Translations under genes and position numbers: made by a program
The notes under the pieces: generated by a model
Databases searched by the model: none
The model's input: the letters and a program-made list of their open reading frames with translations, nothing else
Told to the model about the DNA's origin: nothing
Assembly: GCA_947385375.1 (NCBI GenBank)
Contig: CANDKR010000003.1
Location: forward strand, 62,001-126,000
DNA from: an uncultured Clostridia bacterium
GTDB taxonomy: Bacteria > Bacillota > Clostridia > TANB77 > CAG-508
Reading direction: 5' to 3'
DNA length: 64,000 nucleotides
In this document: positions 45,740-54,299 of the stretch, in pieces
Position numbering within the stretch: the stretch's first letter is position 1
How the letters are laid out: each line of letters opens with the position of its first letter

Positions 45740-47221
45740 ATGAAAATTAGAAAAATAATAGGTATAAGTTTATTAGTTCTATTTAGTTCAAATATTTGCT
45801 TTGCTTCAACTGGTATAGTAAACACTCCAGCAGTGAGAATTAGAGAAAAAGCAACTACTGATTCTAAAATTATTACAAAAGCTTATGAAGATGATGAGCT
45901 TGAGATTTTAGGAGAAGAAGGAGATTGGTATAAAGTAAAATTTGATGGAAAAGAAGGTTATGCTAGTAAAAGTTTAATCAAAGAAAAAGGAAGTAGTTCA
46001 GCAAAAAACGAAACTACTACTAACACAAACACTGCTTCAAATAATACCAATACTGCAAACAATAATACAGCAAATACTAATACGACAAGTACAAATACAG
46101 CTAGCTCAAATAGTACTAATACTTCAGTAAATAATGAAACAAGTAGTAATGAGACTTCAAATCCTGAACAAAACGAAGAAAATACGACTAGTGAGAGTAA
46201 TAGCATAAATGGTGATGCGGTACTTAAAGTCATGCCAAATTTTGCTTCAAATGAAATTAGATTACTTACAAAAGATACTAAAGTAGAAGTTCTAAAAGAG
46301 CTTAATAATTGGTGTGAAATTTCTGTAGATGGCACAAGTGGTTGGGTACTTAAAAACAAAATAAACAAAGCAGAAGTTGTACCAAATGAGCAGACTCCTG
46401 AACCTGAACCAGAAGAGAAACCTGCTGAGAATACGACAGCAGAAAATACAAGTACAAATACAGCTAAAAATGAAACAAATACTAATACAACAAACACAAG
46501 TACTTCAAGTCAAAATACAGCTGTAACAAATACTACTGCAAGTAGCTCTACATCTTCTGATAATGGCAAAAGTAAAAAAGGCAAGATTAATGTTGAAACT
46601 GCTAATGTTAGATCAAAAGCAAGTAAAAGTTCAGCAATTTTGAATTGTTTAGATGTAGGTGATGAAGTAACTATCGTAGCAGAAGAAGGCGATTGGTATA
46701 AAATTTCAAGTAGTAAAGTAGAGAGTGGATATGTTTTGAAAAGCTTAATAACAGTTTCTGATGTATCTAATAGAAGCGCTGTTAGAGAAGAAACAAAGCA
46801 AGAAGAACCAGTAGAAGAGGAGATATCTACAGTAAATAGTTCAAAAGAAACTGATGTCGTAAATTTTGCTAAACAATACCTTGGTTATTCTTATGTTTTA
46901 GGAGGCAAAACACCAGAATCAGGCTTTGACTGTTCAGGATATACAAGATATGTTTATAAAAACTTTGGATATAGTTTAGGAACAGTTGCTGCTGAACAGA
47001 ATAATTTAGGAACTGAAATTGCAAGAGAAGATTTAAAAGAAGGCGATTTAATACTTTTCTATAATGAGGAAAAAACAAAGATTGGTCATACAGGTATATA
47101 TATTGGTAATAATGAGTTTATACATGCTGCTAATCCTGATAGAGGAGTAGTGACAGATAACTTAAAAACTAATAGCTATTATAACGAAAGATTTGTTGCA
47201 GCTAGAAGGATAGTAGAATAG
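45740..47221 (+). CDS. Secreted cell-wall hydrolase: three SH3b domains and NlpC/P60
   Basis: Signal peptide (KIRKIIGISLLVLFSSNICFA), bacterial SH3 domains at about residues 24-78, 155-205 and 282-335 (the typical VNTPAVRIREKATTDSKIITKAYEDDELEILGEEGDWYKV pattern), joined by long Asn/Thr/Ser linkers, and a C-terminal NlpC/P60 peptidase (about 375-493) with FDCSGYTRYVY (catalytic Cys) and IGHTGIYIGNNEFIHA (catalytic His). 493 residues. It should cut peptide stems of peptidoglycan. The comEC start overlaps its stop (TAGTG). Confidence 0.93.
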   Translation: MKIRKIIGISLLVLFSSNICFASTGIVNTPAVRIREKATTDSKIITKAYEDDELEILGEEGDWYKVKFDGKEGYASKSLIKEKGSSSAKNETTTNTNTASNNTNTANNNTANTNTTSTNTASSNSTNTSVNNETSSNETSNPEQNEENTTSESNSINGDAVLKVMPNFASNEIRLLTKDTKVEVLKELNNWCEISVDGTSGWVLKNKINKAEVVPNEQTPEPEPEEKPAENTTAENTSTNTAKNETNTNTTNTSTSSQNTAVTNTTASSSTSSDNGKSKKGKINVETANVRSKASKSSAILNCLDVGDEVTIVAEEGDWYKISSSKVESGYVLKSLITVSDVSNRSAVREETKQEEPVEEEISTVNSSKETDVVNFAKQYLGYSYVLGGKTPESGFDCSGYTRYVYKNFGYSLGTVAAEQNNLGTEIAREDLKEGDLILFYNEEKTKIGHTGIYIGNNEFIHAANPDRGVVTDNLKTNSYYNERFVAARRIVE

Positions 47222-49427
47222 TGAATTTAATAAAGAAATTTAAAAAATATATGGGGCTATATTTTATTATAGCCCTATTTTTTTGTATATATTTTATGAT
47301 GTTAGAAAATGTGTATGAAAATGCTTTTAAACATAAGCAAGATAAATATTTAATAAAAATAGTAAGTACTAAAGAAACAGGAAATTATAAGGATAAATAT
47401 ATTGGGAAAATACTTGCTCGGCAAAGATAAAAATTTAAGAGTTTATATTTATTTGCCTAAAAACAAAGTCTTTAGATATGGAGATATAATTAAAGCAGAA
47501 GGTGAAATCAAACTTCCAAGTAAAGCTAGAAATGATAAAGGCTTCGATTATTCGAGATATTTGAAAACAAAGAAGATTGCTGGAAGTTTTTATGTAGAAA
47601 AAGCAGAGTTTGTAAAACAAGAAGAGGATTTTTTCTCGAGATTGTATTCTTTAAAACAAGCTTGTATTAATATATTAGATGATAATTTTTCAGACGATAA
47701 ATCAGAAGTTTTAAAAGCACTTTTGTTAGGAGATAAAAGCTCTATATCAGATGAAGTTTCAGATATGTTTAGTAGAAGTAATTTATCTCATATCCTTGCT
47801 ATTTCTGGGTTACATATTACTTATATTACCCTTTACATTGAAAAGCTTTTGAAAAAGATAATAAATAGTATCAAACTTAGAAATATTATTATAGTTATAT
47901 TTTTAATAGTATTTATGTTTTTTGTAGGTGCTAGTCCGTCTGCTATAAGAGCAGTTATTATGATGATAATGTACTATATAGCTAAAACTTTACTTAGGCA
48001 AAATGATTTTTATATTAGTTTTATACTTAGCTTGTTTATTATTTTACTAATAAATCCATATAATATTTTCTCAATATCAATGTGGCTTTCTTTTCTTGGC
48101 ACGCTAGGAATAGTGCTTTTTAGTAGGATTATACAAAAACTAGTTCAAAGAAAGTTTAAAGTAAAATTAGATATTATAATAGTTAGCATATCTGCTCAGA
48201 TACTTATATTTCCAGTTATGTGGAAATGTTTTGGCACAGTTTCTCTTAATTTCTGGATATCAAATTTACTAACTTCTCGGGTTAGTAGCTCCGATTTTAA
48301 TTATTGGATATCTTTCAATAATTTTATTCCCAGTACGAAGTATTATAGTGTTTATAGAAAATATATTTCTTGAAATCTTTTTGAAAATGGTCTTAATTTC
48401 GTCGAGAATACCTTTTAACAGGTTTTATCTTACAATTCCAAGTAACTTTACTATATTTATATATTATGCTTTAATTTTTGCTCTTGTTTGCTTTTATCAA
48501 AAACACAGATTTACAGTTTTTAAGTGGATATTTAAGAAAAAGTATAAACAGTTTTTAACAAAAGCTTTTCCGATATTTTTAGTTTTTATTGTAATTTGTC
48601 AAGTGATAGCTTTTATACCTCAAGATTTAAGAATAAACTTTTTAGATGTACGGTCAGGGTGACTGTAGTTTAATTAGGACTAGATATAATAAAGTGATTT
48701 TAATTGATAGTGGAGAAGGACATAGCGAAAAATACGATTATGGAGAAAATGTAGTTTTGCCATATTTGTTGTCACACAAAATTTCTAAGATAGATTATTT
48801 AGTACTATCACATTTTGACCTTGACCACGCGGGTCGGAGCCTTCTATATCTTAGAAAATATGAAAGTTAAGAATATAGTTATCGGTGTTCAGGCAGAAAG
48901 ATATGAAAGTTGTGTGGAGTTTATGAAACTTGCAAAAGAAAAAAAGGTAAAAGTTATTGTTTTAAAATCAGGAGATGTTTTGAGAATAGATAAAGAAACG
49001 TATTTTAAAACTATTTTCCCAGATTCAGCTTATACTATTTCAGAAAACAAAATAAATAATAATTCATTAGTTTTAAAGTTATTTTATAGGGATTTTAGTA
49101 TGCTTTTTACAGGTGATATAGAAGAAGAGGCAGAAAACTATATTTCAAATAAGTACCAAGAAGCATTGAAAGCCGATATTTTAAAAGTTGCACATCACCG
49201 GTTCTAAGACTTCGAGCACAGAAAACTTTATAGGATATGTAAAGCCTAAAATTGCACTAATCGGTGTAGGAGAAAATAATAATTTTGGACATCCAAACGA
49301 GGAAGTATTAAATCGCTTTAAAACCTTAAAAACCAAAGTATATCGCACAGACATAAATGGTGAGATTTCAATTAAGGTAGATGGAAAAGAAAGAACACAG
49401 ATATATTATACAGTTAATGCTCATTAA
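47221..49427 (+). CDS. comEC: DNA uptake channel ComEC/Rec2; five +1 shifts at CGG
   Basis: Membrane channel that moves transforming ssDNA into the cell. The N-terminal domain (DUF4131/OB), the Competence helices (MFSRSNLSHILAISGLHITYI, GASPSAIRAVIMMIMYYIAKTLLR) and a metallo-beta-lactamase-like domain are present, but spread over six frame segments. Each boundary is an in-frame CGG: 47419, 48278, 48651, 48835, 49199. Skipping each C yields ILAGKDKN, LLTSGLVAPILII, FLDVGQGDCSLI, FDLDHAGGAFYIL and VAHHGSKTSS in one 733-residue protein of normal length. GTG 47221 overlaps the upstream stop. No other disruption is present. Confidence 0.95.
47419..47421 (+). other. CGG +1 shift site, comEC codon 67
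   Basis: GCT-CGG-C: skipping C47419 gives I-L-A-G-K-D-K-N-L-R-V-Y. Confidence 0.92.
48278..48280 (+). other. CGG +1 shift site, comEC codon 353
   Basis: TCT-CGG-G: skipping C48278 gives L-L-T-S-G-L-V-A-P-I-L-I-I-G, continuing a membrane helix. Confidence 0.93.
48651..48653 (+). other. CGG +1 shift site, comEC codon 477
   Basis: GTA-CGG-T: skipping C48651 gives F-L-D-V-G-Q-G-D, the invariant start of the beta-lactamase-like domain. Confidence 0.97.
48835..48837 (+). other. CGG +1 shift site, comEC codon 538
   Basis: GGT-CGG-A: skipping C48835 gives S-H-F-D-L-D-H-A-G-G-A-F, the metal-site motif. Confidence 0.96.
49199..49201 (+). other. CGG +1 shift site, comEC codon 659
   Basis: CAC-CGG-T: skipping C49199 gives V-A-H-H-G-S-K, the conserved C-terminal motif. 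Confidence 0.97.
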
Positions 49428-49449
49428 AATTAATGAGCATTAATTATGT

Positions 49450-49478
49450 TTGACATTTTTGTATATTTAGTGTATACT
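49450..49478 (+). promoter_or_regulatory. Strong promoter of a short transcript
   Basis: TTGACA, 17-base spacer, TATACT, 22 bases after the comEC stop. A terminator follows only about 65 bases after the expected start. Confidence 0.75.
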
Positions 49479-49484
49479 ATAATT

Positions 49485-49549
49485 ACATTATGAATGTAGC
49501 TGTTCATATTGTCATTGAGTATGTGGAGTAGTGACTACATACTTTTTTT
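49485..49549 (+). ncRNA. Candidate small RNA or leader peptide transcript
   Basis: Bounded by the 49450 promoter and the hairpin 49518-49543 (AGTATGT...ACATACT) followed by seven T. A 13-codon ATG frame (49490-49531) lies inside but has no visible RBS, so a regulatory RNA is likelier than a peptide. It points toward the minus-strand small gene at 49605, whose terminator begins about 15 bases further on. Confidence 0.5.
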
Positions 49550-49563
49550 ATTGTCCATAATAT

Positions 49564-49596
49564 AAAAACAAGGGGCTTTTGTAGTGATACCCCTTG
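49564..49596 (-). terminator. Terminator of the 49605 small gene
   Basis: On the minus strand CAAGGGG...CCCCTTG followed by TTTTTATA. Confidence 0.8.
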
Positions 49597-49604
49597 AACC
49601 TAGA

Positions 49605-49703
49605 TTAGTTTCGTTCTGCTAATCGGTTTTTAAGATCTTGTACTTCTTTTTGTAGTTCTTCAATTTTATGTAATAGTACAAAAATCAAGCTGTAGCTGTT
49701 CAA
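49605..49703 (-). CDS. Small peptide with coiled-coil tail (32 residues)
   Basis: TTG 49703 lies six bases after AAAGGGGGTG. The product starts with a hydrophobic stretch (SYSLIFVLL) and continues as an amphipathic helix (HKIEELQKEVQDLKNRLAER). It has a full promoter and its own terminator, which is strong support for a short real gene. The layout (tiny hydrophobic peptide, very strong RBS, convergent short transcript) resembles type I toxin-antitoxin loci, but the peptide does not match a family I can name. An alternative frame from ATT next to the RBS gives only 12 codons. Confidence 0.55.
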   Translation of the reverse strand: MNSYSLIFVLLHKIEELQKEVQDLKNRLAERN

Positions 49704-49750
49704 TAATGTCACCCCCTTTCGTTAGATTACCTAATTACTCAGGTTAGCCC

Positions 49751-49779
49751 ATTATAAACCTTTTTAAACGATTTGTCTA
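49751..49779 (-). promoter_or_regulatory. Promoter of the 49605 small gene
   Basis: On the minus strand TAGACA, 17-base spacer, TATAAT. The region between it and the lysR start (49780-49915) shows nothing else clear. Confidence 0.7.
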
Positions 49780-49915
49780 GTCTTTCTTAAAATTGTTATA
49801 TTCTTGTTTTTCTCATTTCTATTACTTGATAAATCAAATCATTAATGATATCTTATATTTAGGTGAATTTAAAAGTTATGAGAAAATGTAAAATTTAAAG
49901 AAGGTCGTGTAAGAG

Positions 49916-50779
49916 ATGATAAATTTAGAATTGTATAGAATTTTTAAAGTAGTTGCAGAAGAAGAAAACATAACAAAAGCTAGTGAAAGATTGAATATAT
50001 CTCAGCCGGCTGTTACTAAGCATATACATAACTTAGAGATTTTGTTAAATAAGAAATTATTTGATAGATATAATAAAGGTTTAAGATTAACTGAAGTGGG
50101 TAAAAAGATATATAATGAAATCAAAGAACCTTTGATTGTATTAGAAAAGATTGATGCTAAGTATAGTGAAGAGAAGATTATAAATTTAGGTACACACATT
50201 ACTGTTTTTAATAAAATTCTTGGAAAAAACTTAGCAAGTTATTGTAAGAAATATTCTAATGTAGAAGTGAATATTGACAGAAGTGATTTATCTAAATTAT
50301 TCGAGAAATTAGAAAATCAGAAAATAGATATAATTGTTTCTAAGAAAGATAGCAGTTATGAAAGTGAGAAGGTAGAATTTATAAAATTGATGGATTTACA
50401 CGATATTTTAGTCATAAATAGTAAGTATAATACTTTCGGAAAGAAGGTAACTTTGGAGCAGCTAAAAGATAAGACAATATATATGCCTAGGAAGTCTTCT
50501 ATAACAACTCAGAACTTTTTTGATAGTATAAAAAATTTACCGAATAACGATATAAATTATAATAACATTAATTATAGAACAATATTAGAAATGCTAAAAT
50601 ATGATGGCAATATAGGTTTAATAACAAAAGAAGCTATTTCGGAAGAGCTAAAATCAGGAGAATTATGTCAGCTAGATACAGCTTTTAAGATTAAACCTGT
50701 GGAATATGGAATATATGTAAATAGTAAGAATAAATTTAAAGAATTAAATAATTTGATAAAAGAGTTTAAGATGATATAA
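49916..50779 (+). CDS. LysR-family transcription regulator
   Basis: N-terminal winged helix (LELYRIFKVVAEEENITKASERLNISQPAVTKHIHNLEILLNKKLFDRYNKGLRLTEVG) and a periplasmic-binding-type effector domain (about 90-287). 287 residues, normal. The RBS before ATG 49916 is modest (GAAGG, 12 bases). The regulated genes are not obvious: the upstream neighbour is the divergent small peptide gene and the downstream ones are foreign cassettes. Confidence 0.9.
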   Translation: MINLELYRIFKVVAEEENITKASERLNISQPAVTKHIHNLEILLNKKLFDRYNKGLRLTEVGKKIYNEIKEPLIVLEKIDAKYSEEKIINLGTHITVFNKILGKNLASYCKKYSNVEVNIDRSDLSKLFEKLENQKIDIIVSKKDSSYESEKVEFIKLMDLHDILVINSKYNTFGKKVTLEQLKDKTIYMPRKSSITTQNFFDSIKNLPNNDINYNNINYRTILEMLKYDGNIGLITKEAISEELKSGELCQLDTAFKIKPVEYGIYVNSKNKFKELNNLIKEFKMI

Positions 50780-50886
50780 CTAAAAGTTATTTCAACATAC
50801 TAGATAAATATTTCACTTTTTTTCTTTATCATGTTAACATAAAGTGTGTAGGATAAAACTTTGAAACCTTTATAGGAGGAAAGAAA

Positions 50887-51360
50887 ATGGAAGTTTATAA
50901 GATTGTAGCTTATGTACAAAGCGATATCAAACGGAAAGATGGGAGTATGCATGAAGAAATGATATGTGGGAAATTTATTCAGTACGAGCATGACGAAATC
51001 ATGGGCAAGATAGATTGGGAAAGAGGCTTGCAAAAAGGCTATAGTTTCATTAAAGGACTGTTTGTCGATAAAACAAAACTTATTTTTGTGGAGATAACAG
51101 AAGATAAACACGAAAAAGGTTTTTGCTTTAAGAACATTAATGAAATTGGATACCATGATTATGAATCAGACTGGCTAGGTGGATTGTTTTGCGGAGATAG
51201 CATTTTCTGGAAAGTATATGCTAGTGTTGAACAAGAAACTGAGTTAGAAAATGCCGTAGAATGCTTGGAAACAGAGTATCAGCAGTTTTGTGAGGGACTG
51301 AGTGACTGGAAATTGTATCTATTCCAAAATATACAGAAGCTTAGAGATTTTATCGAATAA
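50887..51360 (+). CDS. Foreign-composition gene of unknown function
   Basis: 157 residues, soluble, acidic, Trp/Phe-rich in the centre (DWERGLQKGYSFIKGLFVDK, YESDWLGGLFCGDSIFW). Not recognised. ATAGGAGG precedes ATG 50887. Codon use is richer in GC than in the native genes, and CGG at 50932 is in frame without any shift; a +1 skip there would stop after ten codons. It ends with its own strong hairpin. One of a run of three insulated cassettes. Confidence 0.7.
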   Translation: MEVYKIVAYVQSDIKRKDGSMHEEMICGKFIQYEHDEIMGKIDWERGLQKGYSFIKGLFVDKTKLIFVEITEDKHEKGFCFKNINEIGYHDYESDWLGGLFCGDSIFWKVYASVEQETELENAVECLETEYQQFCEGLSDWKLYLFQNIQKLRDFIE

Positions 51361-51380
51361 ACAATAGTATTTTCGTACAA

Positions 51381-51426
51381 GAGTTCCCTGCAATTCTCAA
51401 ATTTGAGTGTTGCAGGGAACTTTTGG
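51381..51426 (+). terminator. Terminator of the 50887 cassette
   Basis: AGTTCCCTGCAA pairs with TTGCAGGGAACT and is followed by TTTGG. Confidence 0.85.
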
Positions 51427-51427
51427 T

Positions 51428-51456
51428 TTGCGAAAAAGTAGAAAATATGGTATAAT
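51428..51456 (+). promoter_or_regulatory. Promoter of the 51517 cassette
   Basis: TTGCGA, 17-base spacer, TATAAT. Confidence 0.65.
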
Positions 51457-51516
51457 ATATATGTAACTGTGCATTTTTTGCACGAAATCTTGTTATGTCT
51501 ATAAGGAGGACTAGCA

Positions 51517-51876
51517 ATGACAATTGAGAAAACCCCTTGGGGAAGATCCATCGAGATTTTGGTGGGTCCCAAAGAGGAAGATGGGCGGACGATTGAGTCC
51601 GCAGGAGTGAATTATATTGCCCCCAAGCAAATGATTCCGCTCCATCTGCACGAGGAAAATAGTGAGGAATACATCCCTCAGACAGAGGGCTTAAAAATCC
51701 TCATGGTGAGCAAGGAAGAAATGGAAAAACGGACTGAATTTCAAACTATTGACGCATTGCAGATTTGCCGGCCGACGGAAATCGGCACCGTGGTAACGTG
51801 CCCGAAGGGCTCTGCGCACATGCTGTACAATAGTTCCAACAACGAAGGTTCTTTCGTGTTCATCAAGTACAATTGA
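51517..51876 (+). CDS. Foreign-composition small cupin-like protein
   Basis: 119 residues. PKQMIPLHLHEENSEEYIPQTEGLKILMV has the HxHxxxxEEY pattern of a cupin, and CPKGSAHMLYNSS gives the distal His, so a metal-binding cupin barrel is likely (inference). AAGGAGG precedes ATG 51517. Three in-frame CGG codons (51586, 51730, 51769) are read through without shift; skipping at the first would stop after seven codons. GC-rich codons (CCG, CTG, GTG, CGC) set it apart from neighbours. Own promoter and terminator. Confidence 0.72.
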   Translation: MTIEKTPWGRSIEILVGPKEEDGRTIESAGVNYIAPKQMIPLHLHEENSEEYIPQTEGLKILMVSKEEMEKRTEFQTIDALQICRPTEIGTVVTCPKGSAHMLYNSSNNEGSFVFIKYN

Positions 51877-51887
51877 TGCAGAAAGTA

Positions 51888-51923
51888 GGACCGCAGCTTT
51901 ACTTACAAAGTGAGCTGCGGTCC
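51888..51923 (+). terminator. GC-rich hairpin after the 51517 cassette
   Basis: GGACCGCAGCTTTACT pairs with AGTGAGCTGCGGTCC. The T run after it is short (ATTTTA). Confidence 0.75.
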
Positions 51924-51953
51924 GAAATTTTATATTTGTATTAAGTTAAAAAT

Positions 51954-51982
51954 TTGAAAAAATGACAATTTTGTGATAGAAT
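51954..51982 (+). promoter_or_regulatory. Promoter of the 52137 cassette
   Basis: TTGAAA, 17-base spacer, TAGAAT. The 150-base leader holds a seven-codon ATG frame at 52045-52068 right behind AAGGAGG, a possible leader peptide. Confidence 0.55.
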
Positions 51983-52136
51983 ATGAAAAGTTCTATAAGT
52001 TTAGCAAGATTCAAACGCAGAACAATTTCTGATGGAAGGAGGAAATGGTAGTACAAATCACAAAATAAAATAGAAAAGGAAGTGATATAGCTAAACCTTA
52101 GACAACAAAATGTTAAACGCAGAAAGGAATAGAGAA

Positions 52137-53354
52137 ATGGTTAAGCGAAAAATCAAGAACGCGGTTATCTGCTTGCTACTCGCAGCTTTGATGGTTGCGG
52201 GAGTAATAGCATACAACAATTACAGTGCCAGACCTAAAACAGATGTAGATAATAGAACTGTTGTGAGAGACATCAATAATATCTGTTATAGGTTTGACAC
52301 TGAGCCAGACTTTGAAACACGCGGAATGCCTTGGGATTCGGAAATTCCTGAATTCGTTAGTGAGGACATTCAATACCTTGAGGAAAACACGGAATTTTGG
52401 AATTTCAAGTATTTCTGGAAAGATTGGGCTTTTGAAATTCATTTGGACGTGAACGGAGAACCCTATTTAACCCCAATCAACTATAAGTTTTTTAATGCTG
52501 AGAACTATGAGGCACATAACTTCTCTATATACCGGCTTGGAGACGATAAGCTGGTGGTGTATGGTGACTGTATGGGAAGTTTTACACGGTTTGAGTTTGG
52601 CGAAGGCTTTTATGACCGAGAACATCTCACATATAATCACGACGTACCTTTTTCTGAGAAAAAGTCAATCATCATTTCTTTTGGACCAGAATATAAGCTT
52701 TGCTTTCCAGAAGATATGAACATGGTGTATGTGTATAAGGGCGGAGAAATAGTTTCGCCTAAATACAAGATTGAAAATGGCTCCCATGTGCTTTGGCAAG
52801 GACTGTTCCAGACGGAAAGTGACAAACTTGTGATGTTCTATGTGATTCCAACTGAGAATGGAAAAGCAGAAATTCGAGTGGAAAATGTTGGAGATCTTTC
52901 TGGTATGAAAGAGGGTGACGCTGTAAAAATAGATACACCTGATGAGAGACATTTAAGCTTTCCTGTTTTTATTGATAAGGAAGGCAAATTGTGGATGCCT
53001 GCTCCTAGAGATTGGAATACATTTTTTTCAGCAAAAAAAGGCGAGATTATCGAAAATGCCAATTTCGCTATGGAGCTGGTTCAGCTTGGCAAGGACAATT
53101 TTAAACGAGCAGAGTTTGAACTTCAAAATTCAGGCGTTAGTGGCGACTCTTGGGTAGCTCACATCATTTTTGACATAAATGGAAGAGAAATATCGTATAC
53201 CTATGTTGTCAATGGATATGATGGAGGTATCACACGGGCTAAGAAAGAATTGCCTGAGGAAAAAACAGTGTTTACTGAGGGCGAGTTCTGGGACTTTATC
53301 ACTACGATTCGCGAGACATACGCACAGTACTACGATTATCCAGAAGGCACATAA
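52137..53354 (+). CDS. Foreign-composition membrane-anchored protein, unknown function
   Basis: 405 residues. Basic start and one membrane segment (VICLLLAALMVAGVIAY), then a large extracellular beta-rich region with many Trp and Tyr (WNFKYFWKDWAFEIHLDVNGEPYLTPINYKFF; later a SWVAHIIFDINGREISYTYVVNGYDGG segment). ATG 52137 follows AAAGGA; the longer frame from 52110 has no RBS. CGG codons at 52533, 52587 and 53235 are in frame and unshifted. Composition and codon use are foreign. Family not recognised. Confidence 0.72.
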   Translation: MVKRKIKNAVICLLLAALMVAGVIAYNNYSARPKTDVDNRTVVRDINNICYRFDTEPDFETRGMPWDSEIPEFVSEDIQYLEENTEFWNFKYFWKDWAFEIHLDVNGEPYLTPINYKFFNAENYEAHNFSIYRLGDDKLVVYGDCMGSFTRFEFGEGFYDREHLTYNHDVPFSEKKSIIISFGPEYKLCFPEDMNMVYVYKGGEIVSPKYKIENGSHVLWQGLFQTESDKLVMFYVIPTENGKAEIRVENVGDLSGMKEGDAVKIDTPDERHLSFPVFIDKEGKLWMPAPRDWNTFFSAKKGEIIENANFAMELVQLGKDNFKRAEFELQNSGVSGDSWVAHIIFDINGREISYTYVVNGYDGGITRAKKELPEEKTVFTEGEFWDFITTIRETYAQYYDYPEGT

Positions 53355-53370
53355 TTTAAAGTGCTAAAAG

Positions 53371-53416
53371 ACGGTGGCAGGTAACCTAAGAAGGGTACCT
53401 GCCGCCGCCGTTTTTA
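53371..53416 (+). terminator. GC-rich terminator of the 52137 cassette
   Basis: ACGGTGGCAGGTA pairs with GTACCTGCCGCC(GCC)GT and is followed by TTTTTAT. It touches the end of the convergent 53414 gene. Confidence 0.85.
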
Positions 53417-54298
53417 TATTTTCATTTTTATATGTTTTGTATAAACTAATTGATTTTCGTTGATGTCAAATTCATAATCAACAAAAGGATTTTTATTTAT
53501 AAATACATTTTTACATTTTAAAGAATTGATAAAAGTGTATGCAATTTCTGAGTTCTTGGTAAATACTACAAAACAGTCATTTAAGTTATATTTATTGATA
53601 TAATTTATTGTATCTTCTATGTTAGTTTTATCAAAGTAATTTACTTGTATTGCATTTGCATAAGCATGTTTGTCTAAGTTTAGTAAGACTTCTTTAAAGC
53701 TTTTATCTTCAATATATACATCTACAATTTTGTAACCATTAAAAATAGAAGGAATACGTAGCTTGCTTTGTACAGATTGATATGCTCTTTTATCTCCAAC
53801 ATAGATTACCATATCAAATAGATTTTGCTTTTTAATAATTTCATTGTTAGAAAATTTAGTTTGCAAACTAGCAAATTTTGAAGTGTAATTACATTCATTT
53901 GAAAGCATATTAAAAACTTCTATTAAAAGCATATTAATTTCTAGATAGTTTTTAGTAAAAAAAACAATATTGTTGTGAGTTCTAAGTGAAGAAATAAGTA
54001 GCTTTAAAGTAATACTTGGGTTACCATCATACATAACGCAAAGATTTCCAAAACCATCTTTTATTTCAGTAGATGTAAAACTTGGAAGTAGCGGAAACTC
54101 TCTTTTATAGGTTTTAGCAATGTTTTTTAAAGCTTCTAAATCTGTTTTTATTCTATTTTTCTCTAAATCTTTTTCAATAGCTTTTTCAAAATTTTCTGGA
54201 CTTTTTTCAATAAAAATACAGAATTTTTCAATGATTTTATTTATAATTGATGCCTTAAATGTATAAGTTGATGGGTGTTTTAAGCTATTAGTTTTCAA
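53414..54298 (-). CDS. Unknown protein with faint aldehyde-dehydrogenase-like pattern
   Basis: 294 residues. An N-terminal helical part (SIINKIIEKFCIFIEKSPENFEKAIEKDLEKN) and the stretch GNLCVMYDGNPSITLKLLISSLRTHNNIVFFTKN recall the cofactor-binding half of aldehyde dehydrogenases, and VFINKNPF the C-terminal part, but no catalytic Cys or Glu is apparent. If related, it has lost catalysis. It is coupled to the 54300 gene (one base between stop and start). Function not assigned. Confidence 0.6.
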   Translation of the reverse strand: MKTNSLKHPSTYTFKASIINKIIEKFCIFIEKSPENFEKAIEKDLEKNRIKTDLEALKNIAKTYKREFPLLPSFTSTEIKDGFGNLCVMYDGNPSITLKLLISSLRTHNNIVFFTKNYLEINMLLIEVFNMLSNECNYTSKFASLQTKFSNNEIIKKQNLFDMVIYVGDKRAYQSVQSKLRIPSIFNGYKIVDVYIEDKSFKEVLLNLDKHAYANAIQVNYFDKTNIEDTINYINKYNLNDCFVVFTKNSEIAYTFINSLKCKNVFINKNPFVDYEFDINENQLVYTKHIKMKI

Positions 54299-54299
54299 T

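Noticed and set aside
17029-49427. Interpreting rarA, rluD, dnaG, comEC and others as pseudogenes
   Set aside because: All breaks are single +1 events at in-frame CGG before Gly; there are no stops, deletions or other frameshifts, lengths are normal after skipping, and dnaG is essential.
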